NCBI GenBank assembly: GCA_958299035.1
Contig: CATQJL010000316.1
Coordinates: forward strand, 11,812,347-11,876,346
Length of the DNA stretch: 64,000 nucleotides
Direction of reading: 5' to 3'
Source: Cylicocyclus nassatus
Taxonomy: Eukaryota; Nematoda; Chromadorea; Rhabditida; Strongylidae
This document shows positions 21,941 through 31,239 of this stretch, piece after piece; position 1 is the stretch's first letter, and the number at the start of each line of letters is the position of its first letter. The position numbers and the translations under genes were made by a program. A model generated the notes under the pieces. That model was not told where the DNA came from, made no database searches, and saw nothing but the letters and a program-made list of their open reading frames with translations.

Positions 21941-22447
21941 TCTTTATATATAAGATATATATATATATATATATATACAAAATTGAATGTTTGTTTGTCT
22001 GTCTGTCTGTACGTATGTTTCGAATAGAAAATTTTATTTCTGAACCGATTCGGACCAAACTTGGCACACATACACTTCGGGGCAGGGCTGGTATCATAAG
22101 CCACTTTTCGTTACCGATCTATATCGATTTTAACGATTTTTTGCAAAGTTTGAGCTAGGAGGCTGGAGGTTGGCACAGGGTAATCGGGCATGCTGATTAC
22201 GAATATAACATTAGTTTTTGAAATTATCAATTAGTTTCATCAATTTTATCGATTTTTTTGCAAATTTTGAGCTACGGGCTGGAAATTCGCACAGAGATAA
22301 GTGCGCAGCTGATAACTAACACAGCGGGAATAGGGAGTTGGAGTTGGTATGTAGAAGTGGGCACAGGGAAAGACTGTACAGGGATAGGGATGGGAGGTTT
22401 ATCATAGTGTTTTGACAGGGCCGGGCGGAGCGGGGTAAGCCAGCTAG
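21941..22447 (+). mobile_element. Non-autonomous Helitron-like element
   Basis: It starts with TC-TTTATATATAAG and a TA run, continues with GTTTGTTTGTCTGTCTGTC and CTGAACCGATTCGGACCAAA, and ends GGCCGGGCGGAGCGGGGTAA then CTAG followed by T. A GC-rich 3' hairpin region just before CTRR is the Helitron 3' end. The same layout is present, inverted, at 51674-52073. No coding capacity. Confidence 0.6.
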
Positions 22448-22557
22448 TACACTTTAAATTTAATTTGAAGTTCTACAAAATGGCGCCTAAAGCTTTTCTA
22501 AGAACACCTAAAGTTCCTAAAGTTTACTAAGAACTGCAGAGTAAGAAAGTTATTAAC

Positions 22558-22747
22558 TACAATACCGCTCACAAAATATGTAAAATTTCCGTGAACATCG
22601 CGAAATTCCGTAAAATCCGCGAAATTCCTGCAATTTCGCGAAACTTTGCGAACTTTCCAGTATTTCGCGAAATTCCGGAAAGTTCGCGCAATTTTCGGAA
22701 TTTCGCGACGTTCACGGAAATTTTGCACATTCTGTGAGCGGTATTGT
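22558..22747. repeat. Palindromic MITE (GCTCACA...AAATTTCCGTGAAC family)
   Basis: Ends ACAATACCGCTCACAAAATA and its near-complement flank repeated TCGCGAAATTCCG-type text; the whole 190 bp can fold back. Related sequences occur at 24592-24666 (short) and about 10208-10290. Confidence 0.8.
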
Positions 22748-22749
22748 AA

Positions 22750-24180
22750 TTTCCCCCTTTTATGGATTACTCGACATGCTAACAACATTTTTTACATTGT
22801 TTTGCTGCTGGTGGCATATTGCGGATAAAATATCTGCCAAATTACATGATTTTCGAATTTGAGAGAGGAATCATGAGAAGGCGATTTTATAACATCGTAA
22901 TCTGACAAACAATGCAGATAAAGATCTGTGCTAAGTATTGTCGGGTAGAGCTCTTCACAAAGTCTTAAACTCACAAAATTGCAGACAATTTCCGCAACAG
23001 ATAGGCGAAAACTGCAAACGAAGTCGCGATCTTGATGGGTTCAGCTACTTCTACTATATCTACTTCTCTTCTTCTTCTTCTTCTTCTTCTTCTTCTTCTT
23101 CTCACTTTAGCTTTACCGTAAGAATCTCTAGTGCAAAATAACTAAAATTTTCGTAAAGATCGAAACCAAAAATCACTATGAGCGAAGTTTCCGGTCAATT
23201 CGAGTACCTCAATATTCTGACCAAATCCTGCGCCGAAGCCAAGAGTGAGGAGCGAACGCGCTAAATCAATGTGTATTGCCTTTAAGAAGCTGGAAAAAAA
23301 TAGGTGTATAGGTATGAGAGGGGTGTTTAACGTGAATTTGGGGGAATTACGGGGCAACTTTAAAGAAGTTGATTTCACGGCCTGGGCATGCATGTTTAGG
23401 GGCTAATAACTCTGCGAATATTACAGATATGGGGCTGAGGTTTGTTTTGTTGGACAGATCTCTGGATATATGATTTTTAGAATGAAATCCGAGGATAACA
23501 AATTTCCAGTTAAACTTGGGAAATCTGTGAGTAAAGGCGAGTTTGCGCTCTTATATCTCTACAAGTTGCAGGGTTGGAGTAATCACATGTGGTCATTAAC
23601 ATGTAGATCTGGTAGTTCTATTTTTCTAGGGGTAGCTTATGCCTAAAGTTTCCTTGTAGGAGGCGCGCGCTACTTAGAGTCTATGATGCATATTTTGAAT
23701 TTTATCTACGTGGAGAGTAGGGATGACGGGCTAAGATAGCCATTCTTCAGTTTGTATTTAAGAGGGACACCGCATATAATTCGGAGAAAATGCAGGGGCT
23801 CCGACTGTGAAAGCCCATCTATAAACTTTTCCAGACGTTTTCTATTTTAGTTCAGGCTCTCGCAATTTCTCACTTTTCTCCCCCCCCCCCCTCATTTTCC
23901 CCTCTATTTCTGCAGCGCGTGTGGTAGTTACCCGCGGACATCTGGACCTGGTTAGAGGGCTGAAAACGGCTAGAAAAGGGGTAAACAGGGCTAGAAAAAC
24001 GCGATTTTTGCTCATTTTTCCTGAATTTTTCTTATTTTCTTCAATTTCGTTCGTGATGTGGGGTACAAAGTGGGCGGAGCTTGCTTGGAGGAGATTCAGC
24101 TGTATAAAAGCACTGGAAATGAGCTTATTATGGAGTTCTTCGTATTTTTCGCTTAGATTTTCGTTATTTTTACCGATTTC
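22750..24180. other. Intergenic, no gene seen; TTC microsatellite and C-run
   Basis: A (TTC)n run lies at about 23064-23101 and a C-run at about 23880-23892. Frames through the microsatellite give poly-Ser and are not genes. No other feature recognised. Confidence 0.5.
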
Positions 24181-24189
24181 TGAAATCTT

Positions 24190-24540
24190 GAAATTTCCAG
24201 AATATCGATTTTATCAATTTGTGTCGATTTTTGGAATTTCGCAACCTACAAAATATCGATTTTATTAATTTGTCCGTTTTTGGGATATTGATTTTTTGTC
24301 AATTTTCGGGATTTCACAATCAGAATATTGATTTTTGTCAATTTTCGAAATATCGCAACCCTTAGAATATCGATTTTGTCGATTTTCGGGATTTACAACC
24401 TTCAAAATATCGATTTTATCAATTTTGTCGTTTTTTGGGATATCGATTTTTGTCAGTTTTCGAGATTCGAAACTTACAGAATATCGATTCTATCAATTTT
24501 TGAGGATTTGGTGATTTACTAGTTTCCAAAATACCGATTT
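24190..24540. repeat. Degenerate minisatellite based on AATATCGATTTT
   Basis: AATATCGATTTTATCAATTT and close variants recur about every 35-60 bp, each with TTTTCGGGATTTCACAAC-like text between. Period is irregular and units diverged. Confidence 0.75.
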
Positions 24541-24591
24541 TTTGCTTTTTAGCTGTGAGCTGTAAGCCCCGCCAACTTATGATGTTACTAT

Positions 24592-24666
24592 ACAATATCG
24601 CTCACACAATATGTAAAATTTCCGTGAATGTCGCGAAATTCACGGAAATTCTGTGTGCGATATTGT
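24592..24666. repeat. Short palindromic MITE, relative of 22558-22747
   Basis: ACAATATCGCTCACACAATA and its complement form a hairpin around TTTCCGTGAATGTCGCGAAA. It is about 75 bp, an internally deleted version of the 190-bp element. Confidence 0.75.
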
Positions 24667-25017
24667 TTCAAACAGTAAGGACATTTTATTGGGGCGCTCT
24701 GTACTGCCAAGAAACGATGAAGAGGGTTGAATATGTGTAGTGCTGTTCTGCCAACCAGGTTGTTATGGTGGACCTTTATTGACCTTACGTTTCGACAAAT
24801 ATCGTCTTCTTCGGAGGTCTGAAAGGGGATTGCAGTCAATTCATCTGTTAGTCTATACGACCAAACGCCTCATCAGACTTCCGCGTTTGAACCTCGTCGA
24901 GGCGCAACGTGCCGAAAAACAATCCAAAATGAATCCACTAACCTCTAGTCCACCGTGGAGTCAGTAGTCCGCACGGAAGTGACGGACATCACTGAGGTTC
25001 CTCAGTGTGCCAGGACT

Positions 25018-26554
25018 TTATATACTGTGCGGTTTTAGATCGCATAATGACATAAGAGGCAAGAGATCACTCGTTATTGTCACGCGTTCATTTTTGTTGT
25101 TCATACCCGGATTTCCGGTGTAGATCCACGCCGCCTCTAGCATTTTTCGTGCCGATATCTCAACCTCTTGCGCTAAGATTGTACACTTCACTTCAAATTC
25201 GTTACCATTATGTGCCTCGATCTTATGTTTGCCTAAGGGAGATGACAGGTTTCCCCGCCTTTTGTTAGCCAGGTGTTCCTTCATTCTAACACTTAGAGTT
25301 CTTCCGGTCTCTCCTATATACGTTGCGCCACAATTTAAGCACTCTAGTTGATAAACGATGCCTTCTTTTGCGCAGTCACTTAGTTTCCCGTGAGGGCATA
25401 CGATACAATCGTCTGATATATCGTCTGCACCCCAAAGAGGTTCCCATGTGGACTAGCGTGCGTACGTGATGCGACGCTGCCTTTCGTTCTTTTTGACACG
25501 TTTCTCCTGAAATTTCAATGAAACTGCCCGAGGTTAACACGTTCAAAAGTGCGAAAGGCAGCGAGATGACGTGGTACCTATGGGAACCTCTCTGGGGCGC
25601 AGACGATACATTCCATGTCATACATTCTATTTCTGATCAACCGCTTTTTGATGTTACTACTAGGAATGTTGACCAGTACTATCTCATTCTCTAGCTGTGC
25701 TCGTGCTATGCATCGGTTTACTGCCTTACTGAAACTATCGGAGACAAATGGCACGCAGAAAGGGATCCTGTTTTCATTATTATCGCTTCGCACAAGACTA
25801 CAGTCAGTGAATCGTCTAGATGTTCGGTTTCGGGGATGCGTAGATGTATAGCCGTTGCTGCGAGCAATTCTGAGTGCTAGCTGTTGCAATTCAATCCGTT
25901 CGTTCTCGCCCGTACATACTTCTACAGCGGTCTTGTACATATTACGGATGATGGAATTTTTGACAGCTGTAGGATGCGCTGACGTAGCGTGGACAAGTAT
26001 GTTTTTGGAGCTTTCCTTTCGGTACCATTTAATTCGTACAGCGCCGTCAGATAATTTATCTGGGTGTTCAAAAAAGAAAGCCAACCACTGCGCGGGGTCT
26101 CTCGTGTAAGCTTAATGTATTGCGATTGCTCGTTCAAAATCCTAAAGCATTCATCCATCTCGGACTGTGTGGATGTGACGATACAGCAGTCGTCGATGTA
26201 GCGGCAATACATTAACGGCAATCGTGCGAGTACTGGCTCCTCAATCTTGCTCATGTAACAGATCGCGAGAACTGGGGCGAGTCTTTGACCCATCGCAAGC
26301 CCTCTAGTCTGAGAATAATAATTCCCAGAGTACTTGAAGATGTTACAATTCAAACATTCCCTAATAAGGAGCAGTATGCATTCTTTGCTTAAGCCAAAGG
26401 TTATCATGGTGGAGTTAAATTTGTCTAACATCTCCGATAAAGCTTGTAGAGCAGCATTGTTTTGAACATTGGTGTACAGCGACGTTACGTCGAAAGACTC
26501 GACAATACTACCAGGTTCAAAACTTAAGCTCCGCACAAAAACATACTTGTCCAC
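25018..26554 (-). pseudogene. Penelope-like RT + GIY-YIG polyprotein, left copy
   Basis: On the minus strand, RT palm text starts VESFDVTSLYTNVQ (about 26515), followed by RGLAMGQRLAPVLA (about 26305) and the catalytic RYIDDCCIV (about 26210). A frameshift near 26050-26080 at a T-rich run moves to LSDGAVRIKWYRKES, then RNRTSRRFTDCSLV. A 186-bp MITE (25421-25606) interrupts the linker. The GIY-YIG endonuclease follows with VYQLECLNCGATYIGETGRT and ends KPHSI-stop at 25018. The N-terminus, with the first RT motifs, is missing at the dimer junction. RT copies element RNA and GIY-YIG cuts the target. Confidence 0.85.
25421..25606. mobile_element. 186-bp MITE inserted in the Penelope left arm
   Basis: Inverted ends TCGTCTGCACCCCAAAGAGG and CCTCTCTGGGGCGCAGACGA are flanked by TA (25419-25420, 25607-25608). 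The right Penelope arm keeps the empty site with a single TA (GATATACATTCC on the matching strand), which proves insertion and TA duplication. The arms continue inward (GCTGCCTTTCG and CGAAAGGCAGC), so almost the whole element folds back. No coding. Confidence 0.95.
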
Positions 26555-26559
26555 GCTAC

Positions 26560-27337
26560 GTCAGCGCATCCTACAGCTGTCAAAAATTCCATCATCCGTA
26601 ATATGTACAAGACCGCTGTAGAAGTATGTACGGGCGAGAACGAACGGATTGAATCGCAACAGCTAGCACTCAGAATTGCTCGCAGCAACGGCTACACATC
26701 TACGCATCCCCGAAACCGAACATCTAGACGATTCACTGACTGTAGTCTTGTGCGAAGCAATGATAATGAAAACAGGATCCCTTTCTGCGTGCCATTTGTC
26801 TCCGATAGTTTCAGTAAGGCAGTAAACCGATGCATAGCGCGAGCACAGCTAGAGAATGAGATAGTACTGGTCAACATTCCTAGTAGTAACATCAAAAAGC
26901 GGTTGATCAGGAATAGAATGTATGACATGGAATGTATATCAGACGATTGTATCGTATGCCCTCACGGGAAACTAGGTGACTGCGCAAAAGAAGGCATCGT
27001 TTATCAACTAGAGTGCTTAAATTGTGGCGCAACGTATATAGGAGAGACCGGAAGAACTCTAAGTGTTAGAATGAAGGAACACCTGGCTAACAAAAGGCGG
27101 GGAAACCTGTCATCTCCCTTAGGCAAACATAAGATCGAGACACATAATGGTAACGAATTTGAAGTGAAGTGTACAATCTTAGCGCAAGAGGTTGAGATAT
27201 CGGCACGAAAAATGCTAGAGGCGGCGTGGATCTACACCGGAAATCCGGGTATGAACAACAAAAATGAACGCGTGACAATAACGAGTGATCTCTTGCCTCT
27301 TATGTCATTATGCGATCTAAAACCGCACAGTATATAA
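26560..27337 (+). pseudogene. Penelope-like linker + GIY-YIG endonuclease, right copy
   Basis: Open from the dimer junction (HATSAHPTAVKNSIIRNMYK) to a stop at 27335-27337, without frameshift. The linker carries CIVCPHGKLGDC. The nuclease shows VYQLECLNCGATYIGETGRT (the GIY-YIG core), then RMKEHLANKRRGN. The usual downstream catalytic Glu is probably the Glu of MLEAAWIYTGNPG. RT is absent because the copy is 5' truncated. Left and right arms differ at few amino acids, so the dimer is young relative to other elements here. Confidence 0.85.
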
Positions 27338-27347
27338 AGTCCTGGCA

Positions 27348-27365
27348 CACTGAGGAACCTCAGTG
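27348..27365. repeat. Perfect short hairpin in the Penelope 3' UTR
   Basis: CACTGAGGAACCTCAGTG is an 8-bp stem with a 2-base centre, 10 bases after the ORF stop. It is also present in the left arm near 25000. It may be part of an RNA fold recognised during retrotransposition; that is inference. Confidence 0.6.
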
Positions 27366-27535
27366 ATGTCCGTCACTTCCGTGCGGACTACTGACTCCAC
27401 GGTGGACTAGAGGTTAGTGGATCCATTTTGGATTGTTTTTCGGCACGTTGCGCCTCGACGAGGTTCAAACGCGGAAGTCTGATGAGGCGTTTGGTCGTGT
27501 AGACTAACAGATGAATTGACTGCAATCCCCTTTTA

Positions 27536-27584
27536 GACCTCCAAAGAAGACGATATTTGTCGAAACGTAAGGTCAATAAAGGTC
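27536..27584 (+). other. Hammerhead-like ribozyme motif in Penelope right arm (copy on - strand at 24771-24820)
   Basis: In the left arm (minus strand) the order is GACCT, CCGAAGA, a short hairpin AGAC-GATATTT-GTC, GAAAC, GTAAG, GTC, then AGGTC. Against the hammerhead core CUGANGA - stem II - GAAA - stem III - UH this gives C(U to C)GAAGA, stem II of 3-4 pairs, GAA-A with a two-pair stem III (AC/GT) and cleavage at GTC; GACCT and AGGTC could close stem I. The right arm has CCAAAGA and is worse. Penelope-like elements are known to carry minimal hammerheads of this type. Here it is probably degenerate. Confidence 0.4.
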
Positions 27585-27752
27585 CACCATAACAACCTGG
27601 TTGGCAGAACAGCACTACACATATTCGATACGACATGCCCAGGTTACAAGATGAGAGTACGTGGAAAATAATGATGAAGAGGGTTAATTAAAACTGAACA
27701 GTCACAACCTTTGCATCCATCATTTGCAATTATTTCGAAGACACGAAGTCAG

Positions 27753-28083
27753 AGCTCAGTAACGTCCACTACGGTTTGTGTCGCATTGGCACTGGTTTGC
27801 GCAGTTACTATACTGGTCTGTTCTACAATCACTCACTCCAAGTTAACGAATAGAAGGAACGCGCTTTGCTGCACCAAGATAGAAAGAGTCCTCCTCGTGG
27901 TAAGTCTGTCCTCGTCTCTTACCACGTTGACATTGGCCTTGATTGAGGTAAGCCAGTTTTTGACAAAACTCTGCTCAAGTTTTCTCGTTCAAATATCTTT
28001 ATACAACGCCATTAATTTTCGTACAATGTTCCGGAATTGTTACTTCATTGCCGCATGCATCAAACAATGCGTGATAGGTCTTA
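27753..28083 (+). pseudogene. Second copy of the chemoreceptor TM5-TM7 exons
   Basis: Exon 27753-27947 (acceptor GTCAG, donor GTAAGC) matches 16670-16858: SSVTSTTVCVALALVCAVTI, SKLTNRRNALCCTKIERVLL and LTLALIEV. The next exon, ending 28083 before GTAAGT, matches 16913-17004 (LYNAINFRTMFRNCYFIAAC, then VIGLS). Its acceptor reads TTCAA where the other copy has TTCAG, so splicing is probably lost. No upstream or downstream exons were found. It could be a tandem receptor duplicate now split by insertions, or a partial gene copy. Confidence 0.7.
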
Positions 28084-28158
28084 GTAAGTGCTTAATATTT
28101 CTTTAAATGGTTTTGCGTCGATTTTGTTATTGGTGTTAGTTTGAACCACGCTGGTATA

Positions 28159-29053
28159 GTAGGCTGCTGCATAAGTTTTATCCGAACTTTTTTTTTGCCT
28201 CATGTTTGAAGCAGCTGCTCTACGGGAATTTCATCTCTGAAGCGATATTGAAGTATCTTTAGGAAATGCTTTTCCTCCTTTTTTCAACGCATACCAAAAT
28301 TCAGTAAATTTTTCAGTATAGATGATTTCAGACCTAACATCTCCTAGTAGCCGAGGTAAATTAATCTCCACAGTGCGCTCTTCAAGTCAAGTTCTTCATT
28401 GGTTGCTGAATAAGGGTACAGAAGGCTACTATATGCAGAAGTTTAGTTCCATGAAGAAAACGTCTTGCTAGTAAAATTTGCTTTCAAACATTAATTTTTT
28501 TGTATAAATGTTCTACAAGCAATAACTTCCTGCGAATAGAAGTAATCAATGAGTTCAAAGTTGGAGGTGCTAGGGTAAAGCAAGAGCTAGCAGGGCCCAT
28601 CCACCAGTTCCTTTCCGGCGCTTACGTCAATTGTAAAATTTTCATAATTCGTAAATAGGCATGCACACGTGTGCTGAAACAAAGTCAAAAAGTGGCTTTT
28701 TTTTGCTCGGTCAAAAAATCTCTCGGCAACGCAGACCCTATGGGCTCTTTTATGTTGCAAATTAATCTACGAAAATTTCTCTATCTATGCATTGTTAGGT
28801 AAGATGCCTATCAATTCTCATAAGGGAGCATTGCCATGTCAAAAAGGACAAGCTTGAAGAAAAACGATGTGAAGCTCTTGAATTCTAGCTTCTTCCTCAA
28901 CGAGGATTTCCGCAAGTTTCAATATGTATCTGATAGTCAAGGAACTGCTCGACACAAAAACCAAGGTTCTTGGAAAATGTTGATTTCAAAAGAAGTTATG
29001 GCATTTTGAACTAAAAAAACTCAAATCGGACTGAACTTATGCAGCAGCCTAAT
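28159..29053. mobile_element. TA-flanked TIR element TTAGGCTGCTGCATAAGTT
   Basis: Ends GTAGGCTGCTGCATAAGTTT and AACTTATGCAGCAGCCTAA are inverted and flanked by TA. Length 895 bp. The interior has no convincing transposase domain on either strand. It lies just after the second receptor fragment, where its last intron would be. Confidence 0.75.
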
Positions 29054-29059
29054 ATATTG

Positions 29060-30425
29060 ATATTCATTTATCCATAACCATTTCTCCATTTTTTGAAAAA
29101 CATATGTGCACCCAAAAACAATAAAGCATGCATTATAGCACAGACTGGTGTTGTCAAAATTTCACTCCAAAAAGAACCCCAGAAAATTTTTTCAGCTTTT
29201 GTGTTCTCAGCGTGTCAACTGTTATTCAAGCTCAACCATCAGATCATCAATCATCAGATCGTAATCACCTGTGAAAAAGTACAAGCGGTCTGGATCAGGA
29301 ACAACAACATTGCCGTTACGTAAGCAATTCCAGCAAGCTTGCTCTCGGAATAAAATTCTAGATGTCAGCACGCTTTCTTGGATAGAGTTGCTCCTAATTA
29401 ACTATGGTTGTTCCATCTGCTTGTGCCAATAAATTAATCACTTAACATCGACACAACCAAGCACATCGTATCCTACTATTTACACTGCGAATTATGCATT
29501 CAGTCTCTTCACACTGCTCATACAAAAAGTTGTGCCAAATTCTGTTTTTGCTCAAATATACATGAAATTGTGGTAGAACGGCCTAAATTCTGTAATTAAA
29601 AACACTCCACTTCATCAATTAATGCCAATAATCACCTAATTTCATACCCCCTTCTGTAAATCTTAGCATAATGATAGTAAGAGTTCCGATAAAAATTTGT
29701 TGTGGCACAAAAGAAGTTAAACAGTCATTTGACTAATATTTCTAGCGCATTTCTCAAGTAAAATTCAATTTTTATCAAATGTTGTGATGCGAATAACTAT
29801 GTCCCGAAGAATCTTCGTACGTGAACAACAAAACCGACAAATCAAATGGCAGCATCATCATGGTTTGCATCAGAATACTTGTTCTGCGCTGAAATGGACC
29901 ACTTATGGAGGAACATTCAGAAGGAGAAGCGGGAAGGGGGAGGGGAGAAGAGGAGAGGGGAGAAGAGGAGAGGAATAAAAGTCAGCTCTGCCTTTTAGCT
30001 TTCTGACAGTTGATCAAATGCTTGCAAATGAGATGGGCCTTTGCGTTTTAGATAGCTTAAGAATTTGTGCTACAGCAAACGTCGCAAGAACTCCATGCAG
30101 GAGATGCAGCTGAAGAGAAAGCCTCATATCCTGGAGCTTCAAAAATCTGGATTTCAAGCTGTCTGTACAGATTGTGTTCAACTTCTACTATAAGGAATCA
30201 GAGAACGTGTTATTGTAGAAACCCCGTTCTTCAGCTTCATAATTTCCAGACCAACCCTTTTTTCTAAATCATTTTTCCTTCCTCAAAATTAATGAAACAT
30301 ACCCGAGTTGCACAGTGTTTGGTAAGAAATGAGCTATCAGAGCATTTAGATTTGCGACAAATCCCTTTGTGTTTAGCCGACCCGTAAGTGAAAGACGTAA
30401 AAATTCCATTTGTTTATTTATTTTA
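29060..30425. other. Intergenic; single arm of the 52.7-53.4 kb palindrome family; purine-rich tract
   Basis: 29918-29976 is a GGGAGGGGAGAAGAGGAGAG-type purine tract. About 30060-30300 (GAGCTTCAAAAATCTGGATT, GTCTGTACAG, TCCTTCCTCAAAATTAA) resembles one arm of the palindrome at 52688-53372. No gene seen. Confidence 0.45.
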
Positions 30426-30429
30426 TTTT

Positions 30430-30890
30430 GTTTATTCAATACGCACAAAGAAGGCAGAGCTGGCCGAAAGGCTAGTGCCCTTGACTACGGCGAGGAAGGT
30501 CACAGGTTCGGTTCCGCGGCGGGCCTAATTTCTTTGGCAAAAAGTTCTGCCCACGATTCCACCGTGATGCTGCTCACCCAAAAGGAAGCAAGCGACAAGC
30601 CGGCTGAAGAAGACACCACGTCGCATCAGATGCTCTTTCATATCTCACAGAATTTTCGCATAATAGTTAGGGCGTTCCCCGGAGGCGACGCACATTCGAG
30701 CCCGACGGATGCGGACAGTAGGCGAGGGTTACCGTCTCAGCAAGGTGAACGGGAACGGCCAAAGAAGCTAGTTCACCATAAGAAGATTTCCAAGTTCTCG
30801 GCATTACGTCTAGCCAGCATCAACGCCGGTTCTCTCATATCTCGACATCGCGAACTTGCCGATCTTCTTAGAAGACGTAAAGTAGACGTT
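30430..30890 (+). pseudogene. RTE-like LINE, 5' part up to start of endonuclease
   Basis: An open frame leads into LRLASINAGSLISRHRELAD, then LLRRRKVDV, the start of an AP-endonuclease domain (N..SL.....L...L...K.DV). It stops abruptly at 30890 where the gypsy LTR begins. The text continues at 38585 as IACIQETRWK, so the two parts were once contiguous. The N-terminal 120 codons are of unknown function and overlap a tRNA-like sequence (30455-30525). Confidence 0.75.
30455..30525 (+). repeat. tRNA-like sequence at the LINE 5' end
   Basis: TGGCCGAAAGGCTAGTGC (30471 region) fits an A-box of the Ser/Leu tRNA type and GGTTCGGTTCC (30505-30515) fits a B-box. Stems do not pair well, so it is not a working tRNA. 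It may give the LINE a polymerase III-like internal promoter, or mark fusion with a SINE. Confidence 0.4.
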
Positions 30891-31238
30891 AGTAACGGGA
30901 GGACAGATCCGCAGGTTCCACTGACCCAGCACAACCGTTTGAAACAAAAATGGTTCTAAAATGACAAACCGGAGAAGCTGAATATAACAAAAATATGAGA
31001 TCAATAACAAGAGAAAATGAAAGGCTGGAAAGGATGAGAAAAACAAAGATCAGATCACAATCGAACGAATTAACAACCTGAGGCCGGCAACCTGAGATGG
31101 TGCAGCGTATGCCTCACAACTACGCTTTATGGTCTTACACACTCAAAAAAACTAGACTGCTAGAAAAACCTTGGATATCTAACTAATTCAATCTAACCTA
31201 ATTTTAACTTAAGTAAACAAAGCCTAGACTTAGCTACA
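30891..31238 (-). repeat. 3' LTR of the gypsy element
   Basis: 348 bp; begins TGTAGCTAAG on the minus strand directly after the polypurine tract and ends CCGTTACT. By eye it differs from the other LTR at roughly two dozen positions, including small indels, so the insertion is not recent. Confidence 0.9.
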
Positions 31239-31239
31239 T

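Larger units (their letters stand above)
24729..27627. mobile_element. Penelope-like retroelement, head-to-head inverted dimer
   Basis: The left copy (about 24729-26541) reads on the minus strand and the right copy (about 26542-27627) on the plus strand; they are inverted copies joined at their truncated 5' ends. Together they show a Penelope-type RT, linker and GIY-YIG endonuclease. Both share the same 3' untranslated sequence ending near CACATATTC. A 13-bp direct repeat GATGAAGAGGGTT flanks the region (24716-24728 and 27673-27685), with about 45 extra bases before the right one; it may be the target duplication. Penelope-like elements often end up as partial inverted or tandem copies. Confidence 0.85.

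Noticed and set aside
23041..23130. Serine-rich small protein frame
   Set aside because: Translation of the TTC microsatellite.
26692..27278. Minus-strand frames over the right Penelope arm and plus-strand frames over the left arm
   Set aside because: Antisense shadows; similar to each other only because the arms are inverted copies.
27475..27500. CTGATGAGGCGTTTGG resembling a hammerhead CUGAUGA strand
   Set aside because: No GAAA partner or stem II at the right spacing; the hammerhead-like arrangement is the separate motif at 27536-27584.
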